A stretch of DNA of 7,084 nucleotides, from NCBI GenBank assembly GCA_039798005.1, contig JBDKGV010000187.1, positions 1 through 7,084 of the forward strand, given 5' to 3'. Positions 1-5,855 of the stretch are shown piece by piece; the stretch's first letter is position 1, and each line of letters starts with the position of its first letter. Source of the DNA: JBDKGV01 sp039798005. GTDB lineage: Bacteria; Fibrobacterota; Fibrobacteria; UBA5070. A model generated the notes under the pieces. The model was not told the origin of the DNA. It was given only the letters and a program-made list of their open reading frames with translations, and made no database searches. The position numbers and the translations under genes were made by a program.

Positions 1-60
1 AGAACTACTTGGCCAGGCCCGCCTCCACAAAGAACTACTTGGCCAGGCCCGCCTCCACAA
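1..60. repeat. Perfect 30-bp tandem direct duplication over the cmk 3' end
   Basis: Positions 1-30 and 31-60 are identical, beginning AGAACTACTTGGCCAGGCCC in both copies. The inner copy (31-60) holds the last codons and the TAG stop of cmk on the minus strand. The outer copy lies directly past that stop. Because the unit is a multiple of three, the outer copy repeats the same tail peptide (VEAGLAK-stop) in the same frame, but behind the stop, so the kinase itself is unchanged. It could be a genuine replication-slippage duplication or an assembly artefact at a contig edge; the sequence alone cannot decide. Confidence 0.95.
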
Positions 61-697
61 TGGAGAGGATCTTCTCCACCTGCTCGGGGAAGGTGAGCGT
101 TGACGTGTCGATCAGGATGGCATCGTCCGCCCGACGCAAGGGCCCGATCTCCCGCGTGCTGTCGAGATGATCGCGCTCCAGCAGGTTGGCCAGCACTTCG
201 TCGTACGAGACGCTCTTTCCCATGGCCTCCAGCTCCTGGACGCGGCGACGGGCTCGCACCGCCGGATCGCAGTCGATGTAGAACTTGAACTTGGCGTCCG
301 GGAACACCACGGTTCCGATGTCACGACCGTCCAGCACCGTGGCGAAGCGGTTTCCAAAAATCCGCTGGGCCTGCACCATCGTCTGGCGGACCGCGGCCGG
401 TTGGCAATCGGGACTCACGCGCGCCGAGACCTCGGGGGAGCGGATGTCGGTCGAGACGTCGCGGCCATTCACCACCACCTGGCCAAGGCTGGGGAACTCG
501 AACTCAAGCGTCAGCGCAAGTGGCGACAACCGTGCCGCGTCTCCCGGGGCGATGCCGGCTTCCATCGCAAAGAGCGAAAGGGATCGGTACATGGCACCGG
601 TATCGAGGAAGGCGATGGAAAGGCGTGTGGAGATTTCCTTGGCCGTGGAGGATTTGCCGGTGCCGGAAGGCCCGTCGAGAGCGATGACATAAGACAT
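35..697 (-). CDS. cmk: Cytidylate kinase (CMP/dCMP kinase)
   Basis: Cytosolic nucleoside monophosphate kinase that transfers a phosphate from ATP to CMP or dCMP, supplying CDP/dCDP for RNA, DNA and phospholipid precursors. The 220-residue product has the family length and the expected motifs in order: P-loop GPSGTGKS at 9-16, LDTGAMYR at 31-38, VNGRDVSTDIRSPEVS at about 76-91 (the CMP-binding insert typical of bacterial CMK), DGRDIGT at 123-129, an arginine-rich lid RARRR at 148-152, and RDHLDSTR at 175-182 followed by a DDAILIDTS strand near 191-199. The ATG at 697 puts the P-loop at the usual distance from the N-terminus. A GAGGG lies only a couple of bases upstream, too close for a normal ribosome binding site, so initiation may rely on a weak or leaderless signal. 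The gene is complete; its stop lies inside a 30-bp tandem duplication. It is transcribed away from the potassium channel gene across an 88-bp gap in which I saw no convincing promoter for it. Confidence 0.96.
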   Translation of the reverse strand: MSYVIALDGPSGTGKSSTAKEISTRLSIAFLDTGAMYRSLSLFAMEAGIAPGDAARLSPLALTLEFEFPSLGQVVVNGRDVSTDIRSPEVSARVSPDCQPAAVRQTMVQAQRIFGNRFATVLDGRDIGTVVFPDAKFKFYIDCDPAVRARRRVQELEAMGKSVSYDEVLANLLERDHLDSTREIGPLRRADDAILIDTSTLTFPEQVEKILSIVEAGLAK

Positions 698-735
698 GCC
701 CTCAAATGTAGGCCACGGATCCTCGACCTGCTTGC

Positions 736-763
736 TTGCAAATTAGGTTTTGGATTCAACAAT
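736..763 (+). promoter_or_regulatory. Weak candidate sigma-70-type promoter for the potassium channel gene
   Basis: TTGCAA (736-741) and AACAAT (758-763) are 16 bp apart, and each matches four of six positions of the sigma-70 consensus. Transcription would start near 770, giving a very short leader before the ATG at 786. This fits the divergent gap between cmk and the channel gene but is only a motif match. Confidence 0.22.
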
Positions 764-785
764 TTCTCCAATGCTTGGAGCTCTC

Positions 786-2243
786 ATGTCTCGCCTCGTC
801 GTCTTCGGACAAACCACCCTTGCCCAGGAACTGGGCGAACTTGCCCGGGAGCTTCAACTCGACGCCTGCTTGGTCGCCTTGGGCACTCCTCCCGATGCCC
901 TGACCCTTGCCTGGACTGGCCTTCCGATCATCGAGAAGCTTCCCGATACCCCAGGGCTTCACGATCTCGTCTCCGGCACCGAGAGCATCATCCTGTGTGC
1001 GCGCACCGATCCTCAGAACCTCGATCTTGCCCTGCTTCTGCACGACATGAATCCCTCCCTGCGCATCGTCATCAGCCTGTCCCATCCCAATCTTGCCCGC
1101 GAGATCGAACACCTGATCCAGGACAGCACCGGATGGTGCGTGGCGCTCAACCCCAAGGAGGTCTCCGCGCCTGCCTTCGCCCTGTCGGCCTTGGAAAACA
1201 ACGTCGTGACCGCCTTCGAGCACGAGCGCCAATTCCACGCCGTGATCCATGGGCAATCACGCCATGGACTGGAGCTTGCTCCCGGGGAATCCTTGATCCA
1301 AGCCCAGAAGCTCTCCGAGCTCCAGGTCTCCCGCGAGGAGCTCCAAGGCGCTGCGGAGAACATCCTGGCCCACGCCCGGCATACCCCGGACCTGTTCCTG
1401 ACCGCCATCGTCATCCTGGTCGCCGTGGTCCTGACCTCCGCCGCGGCCTTCTTCCACTTCCATGAGAACCTGTCGTGGATGTCCTCGGCCTACTTCGTGG
1501 TCACCACCTTTTGCACCGTCGGGTACGGGGACATCAGCCTCAAGGACTCCGACACCCTGTCCAAGATCGTGGGCATCGTGCTGATGTTCTCCAGCATGTT
1601 CCTCACGGCAAGCCTGTTCGCGATCCTCACCAACGCCCTGGTCCAGATGCGCACCAACCGCTTGGAAGGACGCCGCCGTTTTCGTCTGCGCAACCATGTG
1701 ATCGTGTGCGGCTATGGTTCCTTGGGCGCCCAGGTGGTGCGGATCCTGCGGCAACTGCGCATCAAGGTGCTGGTCATCGAGAACCAGCGCGAAGCCGGAA
1801 CCGATGAAGGACTCAACGCCCAGCAAGTGCCCGTCATGATCGCCGACGCCAGCCAGGAGATCGTCCTTGAGCGCGCCTGCCTGCGCCGCGCCCGCTCCAT
1901 GGTGTGCGCCATGGGACACGACCTCTCCGCCATCGAGATCGCCATCTCGGCCCGGATGATGCGACCGAACTTGCGCGCCGTGGTGCGCATCTGGGGTGAC
2001 GACTTCGCCGCCCGCCTCAAACGCCACCTGCGTCTGCACTCCACCCTCTCGGTCGCCAACCAGGCGGCACCGGTCTTCCTCGCCAACGCCCTGCATCCGC
2101 GCGGCCGGACCCTGCTTCGCGTGGCAGGCACCTTGCAAGCCGTCGTCGCGGTCCCCGCGGGCAGGCCTCAGGTCGGGAAGATCCTCGTCGAGGGCAAGGA
2201 AAGCCTGCATCTGGTGCCCATGGACGCCTTGGACGAGGCTTGA
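786..2243 (+). CDS. RCK-flanked two-helix potassium channel (RCK-TM-pore-TM-RCK)
   Basis: Predicted K+ channel subunit of 485 residues in the inner membrane. Seen in order: an N-terminal Rossmann-like segment (about 3-130, opening LVVFGQTTLAQEL), a soluble linker, a first hydrophobic helix (about 202-224), a pore loop carrying the canonical potassium filter TVGYGD (244-249), a second helix (about 259-286), a basic linker (RRRFRLR), and a second RCK/TrkA-N domain. That domain opens with the dinucleotide-binding signature VCGYGSLG (GYGSLG 309-314) and has an acidic residue, E332, after the second strand (VLVIEN). Family knowledge: RCK domains gate K+ channels in response to NAD(H), Ca2+ or other ligands. 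The N-terminal copy lacks the GxGxxG glycines and may be purely structural. The layout resembles large actinobacterial TrkA-N/channel/TrkA-N proteins, but here the filter is intact. In-frame ATGs also lie at 750 and 771; 786 is chosen because GGAG (777-780) sits five bases upstream. Ligand and physiological role cannot be read from the sequence. Confidence 0.9.
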   Translation: MSRLVVFGQTTLAQELGELARELQLDACLVALGTPPDALTLAWTGLPIIEKLPDTPGLHDLVSGTESIILCARTDPQNLDLALLLHDMNPSLRIVISLSHPNLAREIEHLIQDSTGWCVALNPKEVSAPAFALSALENNVVTAFEHERQFHAVIHGQSRHGLELAPGESLIQAQKLSELQVSREELQGAAENILAHARHTPDLFLTAIVILVAVVLTSAAAFFHFHENLSWMSSAYFVVTTFCTVGYGDISLKDSDTLSKIVGIVLMFSSMFLTASLFAILTNALVQMRTNRLEGRRRFRLRNHVIVCGYGSLGAQVVRILRQLRIKVLVIENQREAGTDEGLNAQQVPVMIADASQEIVLERACLRRARSMVCAMGHDLSAIEIAISARMMRPNLRAVVRIWGDDFAARLKRHLRLHSTLSVANQAAPVFLANALHPRGRTLLRVAGTLQAVVAVPAGRPQVGKILVEGKESLHLVPMDALDEA

Positions 2244-2288
2244 GCCTGCGACAGGTTCGCATCGTTGCTTGAATCCGGGTGAATTTGG

Positions 2289-2330
2289 CCCGATCGGAGC
2301 GAATCGGGGTTTCTTTCGTTGACGAAACCC
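2289..2330 (+). other. Two overlapping inverted repeats between the channel gene and the bS22-like gene
   Basis: Hairpin A pairs CCCGAT (2289-2294) with ATCGGG (2303-2308) and is followed by a pyrimidine run, GTTTCTTTCGTT, so it could be a weak terminator for the channel gene. Hairpin B pairs GGGTTTC (2307-2313) with GAAACCC (2324-2330). The two share positions 2307-2308, so they cannot both form completely. B also covers the possible -35 element at 2319. Whether either has a regulatory role is unknown. Confidence 0.35.
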
Positions 2331-2347
2331 GGTCGGATTACTCCATT
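2319..2347 (+). promoter_or_regulatory. Candidate promoter for the bS22-like gene
   Basis: TTGACG (2319-2324) matches five of six positions of the -35 consensus. At 17 bp spacing the -10 position holds TCCATT (2342-2347), which matches only three of six. Position relative to the start at 2393 is sensible, but the weak -10 makes this tentative. Confidence 0.25.
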
Positions 2348-2392
2348 TCCCTCTCCGGTCAAGTAACCAACCATCTCAACCAGGATTAGCCT

Positions 2393-2488
2393 ATGCCTTG
2401 CGGTAAGAAGCGTAAGCGGAAGAAGATTGCCACTCATAAGCGCAAGAAGCGCAAGCGCCTCAATCGCCACAAGAAGAAGCTGCGGTAA
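2393..2488 (+). CDS. Small basic bS22/mS38-like (AURKAIP1/COX24 domain) ribosomal protein
   Basis: A 31-residue protein starting MPCGKKRKRKKIATHKRKKR, in which 19 residues are lysine or arginine and two are histidine. It closely matches, from memory, the short Bacteroidota proteins annotated as AURKAIP1/COX24 domain (pattern MPSGKKRKR.K.ATHKRKKR.RKNRHKKK). These are homologous to mitochondrial mS38 and to mycobacterial bS22, a small-subunit ribosomal protein that lies buried in rRNA. So the likely role is a structural component of the 30S subunit. Supporting features are an AGGA ribosome binding site (2382-2385) seven bases before the ATG, its own 149-bp leader, and a strong terminator 31 bp after the TAA. 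It is a free-standing single-gene unit. Its length is below common gene-calling cut-offs, so automatic annotation may omit it. A nucleic-acid-binding role other than the ribosome is possible but less likely given the close family match. Confidence 0.88.
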   Translation: MPCGKKRKRKKIATHKRKKRKRLNRHKKKLR

Positions 2489-2518
2489 CGCAACCCTTCC
2501 TGTCGAAGTAGCATCGAC

Positions 2519-2553
2519 AAAAAAGCCCGGGATTTCCCGGGCTTTTTCTTTTT
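2519..2553. terminator. Strong bidirectional intrinsic terminator
   Basis: A perfect 12-bp stem, AAAAAGCCCGGG (2520-2531) with CCCGGGCTTTTT (2536-2547), encloses a four-base ATTT loop. On the plus strand it runs into TTTTTCTTTTT (2543-2553) and ends the bS22-like transcript. On the minus strand the AAAAAA at 2519-2524 becomes the U-tract, so it can also end the converging HAMP-protein transcript, whose stop is about 90 bp away. Confidence 0.92.
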
Positions 2554-2585
2554 GTCCACCGTTGATTTTTCCGCACTGCCCTTTG

Positions 2586-2618
2586 CCTCAAGGCGCCCAT
2601 GAACAGGGCGTTTTGAGG
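2586..2618. other. 13-bp imperfect inverted repeat downstream of the HAMP gene
   Basis: CCTCAAGGCGCCC (2586-2598) faces GGGCGTTTTGAGG (2606-2618) across a seven-base loop. As plus-strand RNA all 13 positions pair, two of them as G-U. As minus-strand RNA those two become A-C mismatches. No T-run follows on either strand, so it is not a standard terminator. It lies between the bidirectional terminator and the stop codon of the minus-strand HAMP gene. Confidence 0.5.
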
Positions 2619-2638
2619 TGAGCCTCACCCGCATCAGG

Positions 2639-3196
2639 TCAAACTTCGATGCGGTACCGGGCAAGGGTCTTGAGGATCTGGGCACGGGCTTCGGGCGAGA
2701 CGTCGGGCCGATCCGCCAAGGTGCGCATTTCCTTCAGGGTATCCCGGAAAGATGTGTTCAGGTAGTTGCAGGCCTCGGCCAGCTCCCCCAGGCGATCCCC
2801 TTGGCGGAATCCCAACTGCACCTGCAGGTCGCCGTCCGCCGAAAGGCGTGCCCAACGGATCACCTTGTAGATGGGAAGAGCCACCCGACGCGAGGTCGAA
2901 AGGGCCATGGTGATCCCCACGCCCAGCGCCACGATGATGCAACCGATCACGGCCGGGCCGATCACGGCGGCGATGGAGATCTTCTCAAGCGGCACGAAGG
3001 TCGAATCCGAAAGGACATAGACGCTGGAGCCTTGGAACTTCCACGCATAGACCGCGGCGATGCCTCCGGCGGTCCCCAGGACGCCCAGGAGCACCAGAAA
3101 TACGTTGAAGGCGATCAGGGGCCACTGGATCGCCGGGAAGAACACGAAGTTCTTCAGGGGCTGGCGGCGTAGGATGACTTGAGTTTCTTCCTGCAT
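2639..3196 (-). CDS. Two-helix membrane protein with a stand-alone HAMP domain
   Basis: Predicted 185-residue inner-membrane protein. A short basic cytoplasmic N-terminus (ILRRQPLKNF) leads to a hydrophobic helix at about 25-52, a small extracytoplasmic loop at about 53-75, a second helix at about 76-100, and a HAMP-like segment at about 100-155. That segment has the expected features: a proline near its start (RRVALPIYKVIRWA), a central GD (SADGDL), and a second helix with E and N (DRLGELAEACNYLN). HAMP domains normally pass a signal from membrane helices to a kinase, cyclase or chemotaxis output domain; here only about 30 residues follow, so no output domain is present. It may act with a separate partner, and similar stand-alone HAMP proteins are known. 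The start at 3196 is preferred over an upstream ATG (3229) because AAAGG lies eight bases before it and a good -10 element (3234-3239) would place the transcript start downstream of 3229. The function is unknown. Confidence 0.75.
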   Translation of the reverse strand: MQEETQVILRRQPLKNFVFFPAIQWPLIAFNVFLVLLGVLGTAGGIAAVYAWKFQGSSVYVLSDSTFVPLEKISIAAVIGPAVIGCIIVALGVGITMALSTSRRVALPIYKVIRWARLSADGDLQVQLGFRQGDRLGELAEACNYLNTSFRDTLKEMRTLADRPDVSPEARAQILKTLARYRIEV

Positions 3197-3233
3197 TGGT
3201 GGAACCTTTCCCGAGAATCTGAGGCGCATCACT

Positions 3234-3239
3234 ATTCTA
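3234..3239 (-). promoter_or_regulatory. Candidate -10 element for the HAMP-protein gene
   Basis: On the minus strand this reads TAGAAT, five of six matches to TATAAT, in an AT-rich patch (TAAATAGAATAG) that stands out from the GC-rich surroundings. The only -35-like hexamer upstream, TTGGAA, is 14 bp away, shorter than optimal. Transcription would begin near 3227, leaving a leader of about 30 nt before the ATG at 3196. Confidence 0.35.
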
Positions 3240-3325
3240 TTTACAGGATAACCTTCCAATGCGGACTTCGACAATGCATTTGGACTGGACTACCTTTGCT
3301 TGCCCGACCAAGGAAGCCTGACTTT

Positions 3326-5782
3326 ATGCCTAAGAAACTCATCATCGCCGAAAAACCCTCCGTCGCTCGCGATATCGCCAGCGCCCTGGGAGGGTTTACC
3401 CAACGTGGCAAGGTCTACGAGAGCGATGCCCTGATCATCTGCGCCGCCGCCGGCCACCTCGTCGAGCTGTGCATGCCCGAGGACCTGGACAAGAAGAAGT
3501 ACGGCTTCTGGCGCTTGGATGCCCTTCCCATCGTCCCCGAGAGCTTTCCCCTCAAGGCCTCCGTCGACAGCGGCCCGAAAGGGCGCTTCAAGAAGAAGAA
3601 GGACCCGGACGAGGAGGAGCGCGAAGCCGGTTCCGAGCTTCTGGACCTGATTGAGAAGGAAGCCAAGCGCGGAGATGTCGACGGCCTGATCAACGCCTGT
3701 GACGCGGGTCGCGAAGGCGAGCTCATCTTCACCTACATCGTGAAATTCCTTGGCGTGGACAAGCCCGCCCAGCGGCTGTGGCTGCAGTCGATGACCCAGA
3801 ACGCCATCCGCGAAGGCTTCAAGAACCTGCTGCCCTCCACCGTGAAGGCCGGCCTTTCGGATGCCGCCATGTGCCGTTCCGAGTCCGACTGGCTGGTGGG
3901 CATCAACGCCACCCGCGCCTTCACCGTGCGTCTGTTCGGTCGCGCCGGCAAGGAAACCGCCAACCTTGGCCGCGTGCAGACCCCCACCCTCGCCATCCTG
4001 GTGTCGCGTGAACGCGAGATCCAGAAGTTCGTGCCTCGCCCCTTCTGGACCGCCAAGGGCATCTTCGAGATCGCGGGCGAGACCTACGAAGGCATGTGGA
4101 TCCGTGAGGATTTCAAGAAGGCCGACGACCCGGACGACCGCGCCGACCGCATCTGGGCCAAGCCGGTCGCGCAGGAGATCAAGGATCGCTGCAAGGGCAA
4201 GCCTGGCCAGATCACCGACAAGACCCGCGAAAGCCGCGAGGCTCCACCGACCCTGTTCGATCTGACCACGCTCCAGCGCGAATCCAACAAGCGCTTCGGC
4301 TATTCGGCCCGCACGACGCTGGCCGCCGCCCAAGCCCTCTACGAGCGCCACAAGGTGCTCACCTATCCGCGTACCGACAGCAAGTGCCTGCCCGAGGACT
4401 ACCCCCCCGAGGTGGTGCGCATCCTGGGCCAGCTCGGCTCGCCTTACCAGACCTTGGCGGCCCGGATCTCCGATCCCACCAAGGCTGTCAACGCGAAGAA
4501 GATCTTCGACAACGCCAAGATCTCGGATCACTTTGCCATCATCCCCACCGGCGAGCGCGCGGGTGCCGGACTTTCCCCGGTCGAGGCCAAGGTCTACGAC
4601 CTGGTGGTCCGCCGCTTTCTCGCGGCCTTCCTGGACACCGCCGTCTGGAAGATCGTGGAGCGCACCACCCGCGTGAACGAGGACGCCTTCCGCACCACGG
4701 CCAAGGTCCTGTCGACCGGCGGCTGGCGCGAGGCCTTCGGCAAGGAAGAGGAAGAGAACGCCGAGATCGGCATGGCTTCCCGCCTGCCCGGCCTTGGTGG
4801 CACCGACATGAAGGTCCTCACCGAGACGGTGATCCTGGATCCGTTCGAGACCAAGCCTCCGGCCCGCTACAACGACGCATCGCTCCTGGGAGCCATGGAA
4901 AACGCCGGCAAGCTCCTGGTGGACGAGGAACTGGCCGAGGCCATGAAGGAACGCGGTCTGGGCACGCCTGCGACCCGCGCCGAGACCATCGAGAAGCTCG
5001 TGAGCGCCCGCTACGTCACTCGCGAGCGCAAGGACCTGGTGCCCACCGCCAAGGCCATGCAGCTGGTGCACCTGCTTTCCAGCATTCCGGTGCCCGAGCT
5101 CGTGTCCCCCACCCTCACCGGCGACTGGGAGCACAAGCTTCTGGAGATGGAGAAGGGACGCATCGACCGCGCCGCCTTCATGAAGGAGATCGGGACCTTC
5201 ACGACCTCCATCGTGGAGAAGGCCAAGGCCTTTGACAACGAGACCGGCTTCGAGGAATCCGAGCCCTTCGGCAAGTGCCCCGTGTGCGGCAAACCCGTGC
5301 GCGAGAAGCTCAAGGCCTACGAGTGCACCGCCTGCGACTTCAAGCTCTACAAGACCGTGTCCCAGCGCATGATCACCCGCACCGAGGCCGAGGAGCTTCT
5401 GGAGACGCGCGAGATCGGCCCGTTGGACGGCTTCTTCAGCTTCAAGACCCGCAAGCCGTTCAGCGCCAAGGTCAAGCTCAACGACGAGTGGAAGACCGAG
5501 TTCGTGTTCGAGGACCGCGCCACCGGTCCCGAGGCCGAGCCCAGCCAAGGCGGACCGACCGACCTCTCGATCGGATCGCTCCACCCCGAGTTCCCCTGCC
5601 CCAAGTGCAGCGGGCCGACCAAGTTGCGCAAGGGACGCTTCGGGCCGTTCCTGTCCTGCCCGCGCTACCCCGAGTGCGACGGCATCGCCAACTTCCGCGT
5701 GGTCGAAGGCGCCATCGTGCTGCGCGTGCCTCGCAAGAAGAAGGTCGTCGAACCGGAGGCGGAAGTCCCCGCCGCCGAGTGA
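3326..5782 (+). CDS. topB: DNA topoisomerase III (type IA)
   Basis: Type IA topoisomerase of 818 residues, which cuts one DNA strand through a 5'-phosphotyrosine link, passes another strand and reseals; TopB enzymes mainly decatenate and resolve replication or recombination intermediates. Seen: a TOPRIM domain starting LIIAEKPS with E9 and the metal-binding CDAGREGE at 125-132; the TopB signature GRVQTPTLAILVSRE at 215-229; catalytic Tyr347 in LTYPRTDS; then SDHFAIIPT (400-408), KPPARYND (510-517) and GLGTPATRAETIEKL (544-558), all matching Bacillus-type TopB. After the core come a four-cysteine zinc motif (CPVC...CTAC, 651-670), a topoisomerase C-terminal repeat (about 680-730), and a second zinc motif (CPKC...GRFGPFLSCPRYPEC, 758-784), making it longer than the roughly 730-residue Bacillus enzyme. 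The ATG at 3326 gives the canonical N-terminus; the frame is open further upstream to 3179 but that extension is not TopB-like. AAGGA (3310-3314) lies 11 bases before the ATG, a rather long spacing. It is a single-gene unit with its own terminator. Confidence 0.94.
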   Translation: MPKKLIIAEKPSVARDIASALGGFTQRGKVYESDALIICAAAGHLVELCMPEDLDKKKYGFWRLDALPIVPESFPLKASVDSGPKGRFKKKKDPDEEEREAGSELLDLIEKEAKRGDVDGLINACDAGREGELIFTYIVKFLGVDKPAQRLWLQSMTQNAIREGFKNLLPSTVKAGLSDAAMCRSESDWLVGINATRAFTVRLFGRAGKETANLGRVQTPTLAILVSREREIQKFVPRPFWTAKGIFEIAGETYEGMWIREDFKKADDPDDRADRIWAKPVAQEIKDRCKGKPGQITDKTRESREAPPTLFDLTTLQRESNKRFGYSARTTLAAAQALYERHKVLTYPRTDSKCLPEDYPPEVVRILGQLGSPYQTLAARISDPTKAVNAKKIFDNAKISDHFAIIPTGERAGAGLSPVEAKVYDLVVRRFLAAFLDTAVWKIVERTTRVNEDAFRTTAKVLSTGGWREAFGKEEEENAEIGMASRLPGLGGTDMKVLTETVILDPFETKPPARYNDASLLGAMENAGKLLVDEELAEAMKERGLGTPATRAETIEKLVSARYVTRERKDLVPTAKAMQLVHLLSSIPVPELVSPTLTGDWEHKLLEMEKGRIDRAAFMKEIGTFTTSIVEKAKAFDNETGFEESEPFGKCPVCGKPVREKLKAYECTACDFKLYKTVSQRMITRTEAEELLETREIGPLDGFFSFKTRKPFSAKVKLNDEWKTEFVFEDRATGPEAEPSQGGPTDLSIGSLHPEFPCPKCSGPTKLRKGRFGPFLSCPRYPECDGIANFRVVEGAIVLRVPRKKKVVEPEAEVPAAE

Positions 5783-5802
5783 TCCTCAAGGAATGCCATG
5801 CC

Positions 5803-5838
5803 AAGGCCCGCTCCGGAAATCCCGGGGCGGGCCTTTTT
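5803..5838 (+). terminator. Intrinsic terminator of topB
   Basis: AAGGCCCGC (5803-5811) pairs with GCGGGCCTT (5827-5835). The stem extends inward through a T-G wobble and CCGG/CCGG (5813-5816 with 5822-5825) to a five-base loop, 14 pairs in all. It is followed by TTTTT (5834-5838) and starts 21 bp after the topB stop. On the minus strand no T-run follows, so it is a poorer terminator for the converging CBS gene. Confidence 0.9.
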
Positions 5839-5855
5839 CACGCCGTTCCCGAAGG

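Noticed and set aside
167..1465. A 432-codon plus-strand open frame spanning cmk (antisense) and the first half of the channel gene
   Set aside because: It overlaps two confident genes, crosses their shared divergent promoter region, and its product is Arg/Pro/Ser-rich without domains.
1257..2210. A 317-codon open frame antisense to the potassium channel gene
   Set aside because: Same cause: a Gly/Asp/His-rich shadow with no motif or ribosome binding site, opposite a gene with a clear TVGYGD filter and RCK domain.
2617..2629. Palindrome GGTGAG-C-CTCACC
   Set aside because: The one-base centre cannot form a hairpin, and there is no second copy or operator context; probably chance.
3451..3721. 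Apparent loss of a catalytic Asp in the TopB TOPRIM motif (DAGREGE instead of DADREGE)
   Set aside because: Not a sign of inactivation: Bacillus-type TopB enzymes, as I recall them, carry the same DAGREGE, and the catalytic Tyr and other motifs are intact.
3290..5584. A 764-codon open frame antisense to topB
   Set aside because: It lies wholly opposite a well-supported topoisomerase gene. Its product is a low-complexity Gly/Leu/Ala/His-rich sequence with no recognisable domain, as expected when a GC-rich gene with strong third-position bias is read on the other strand.
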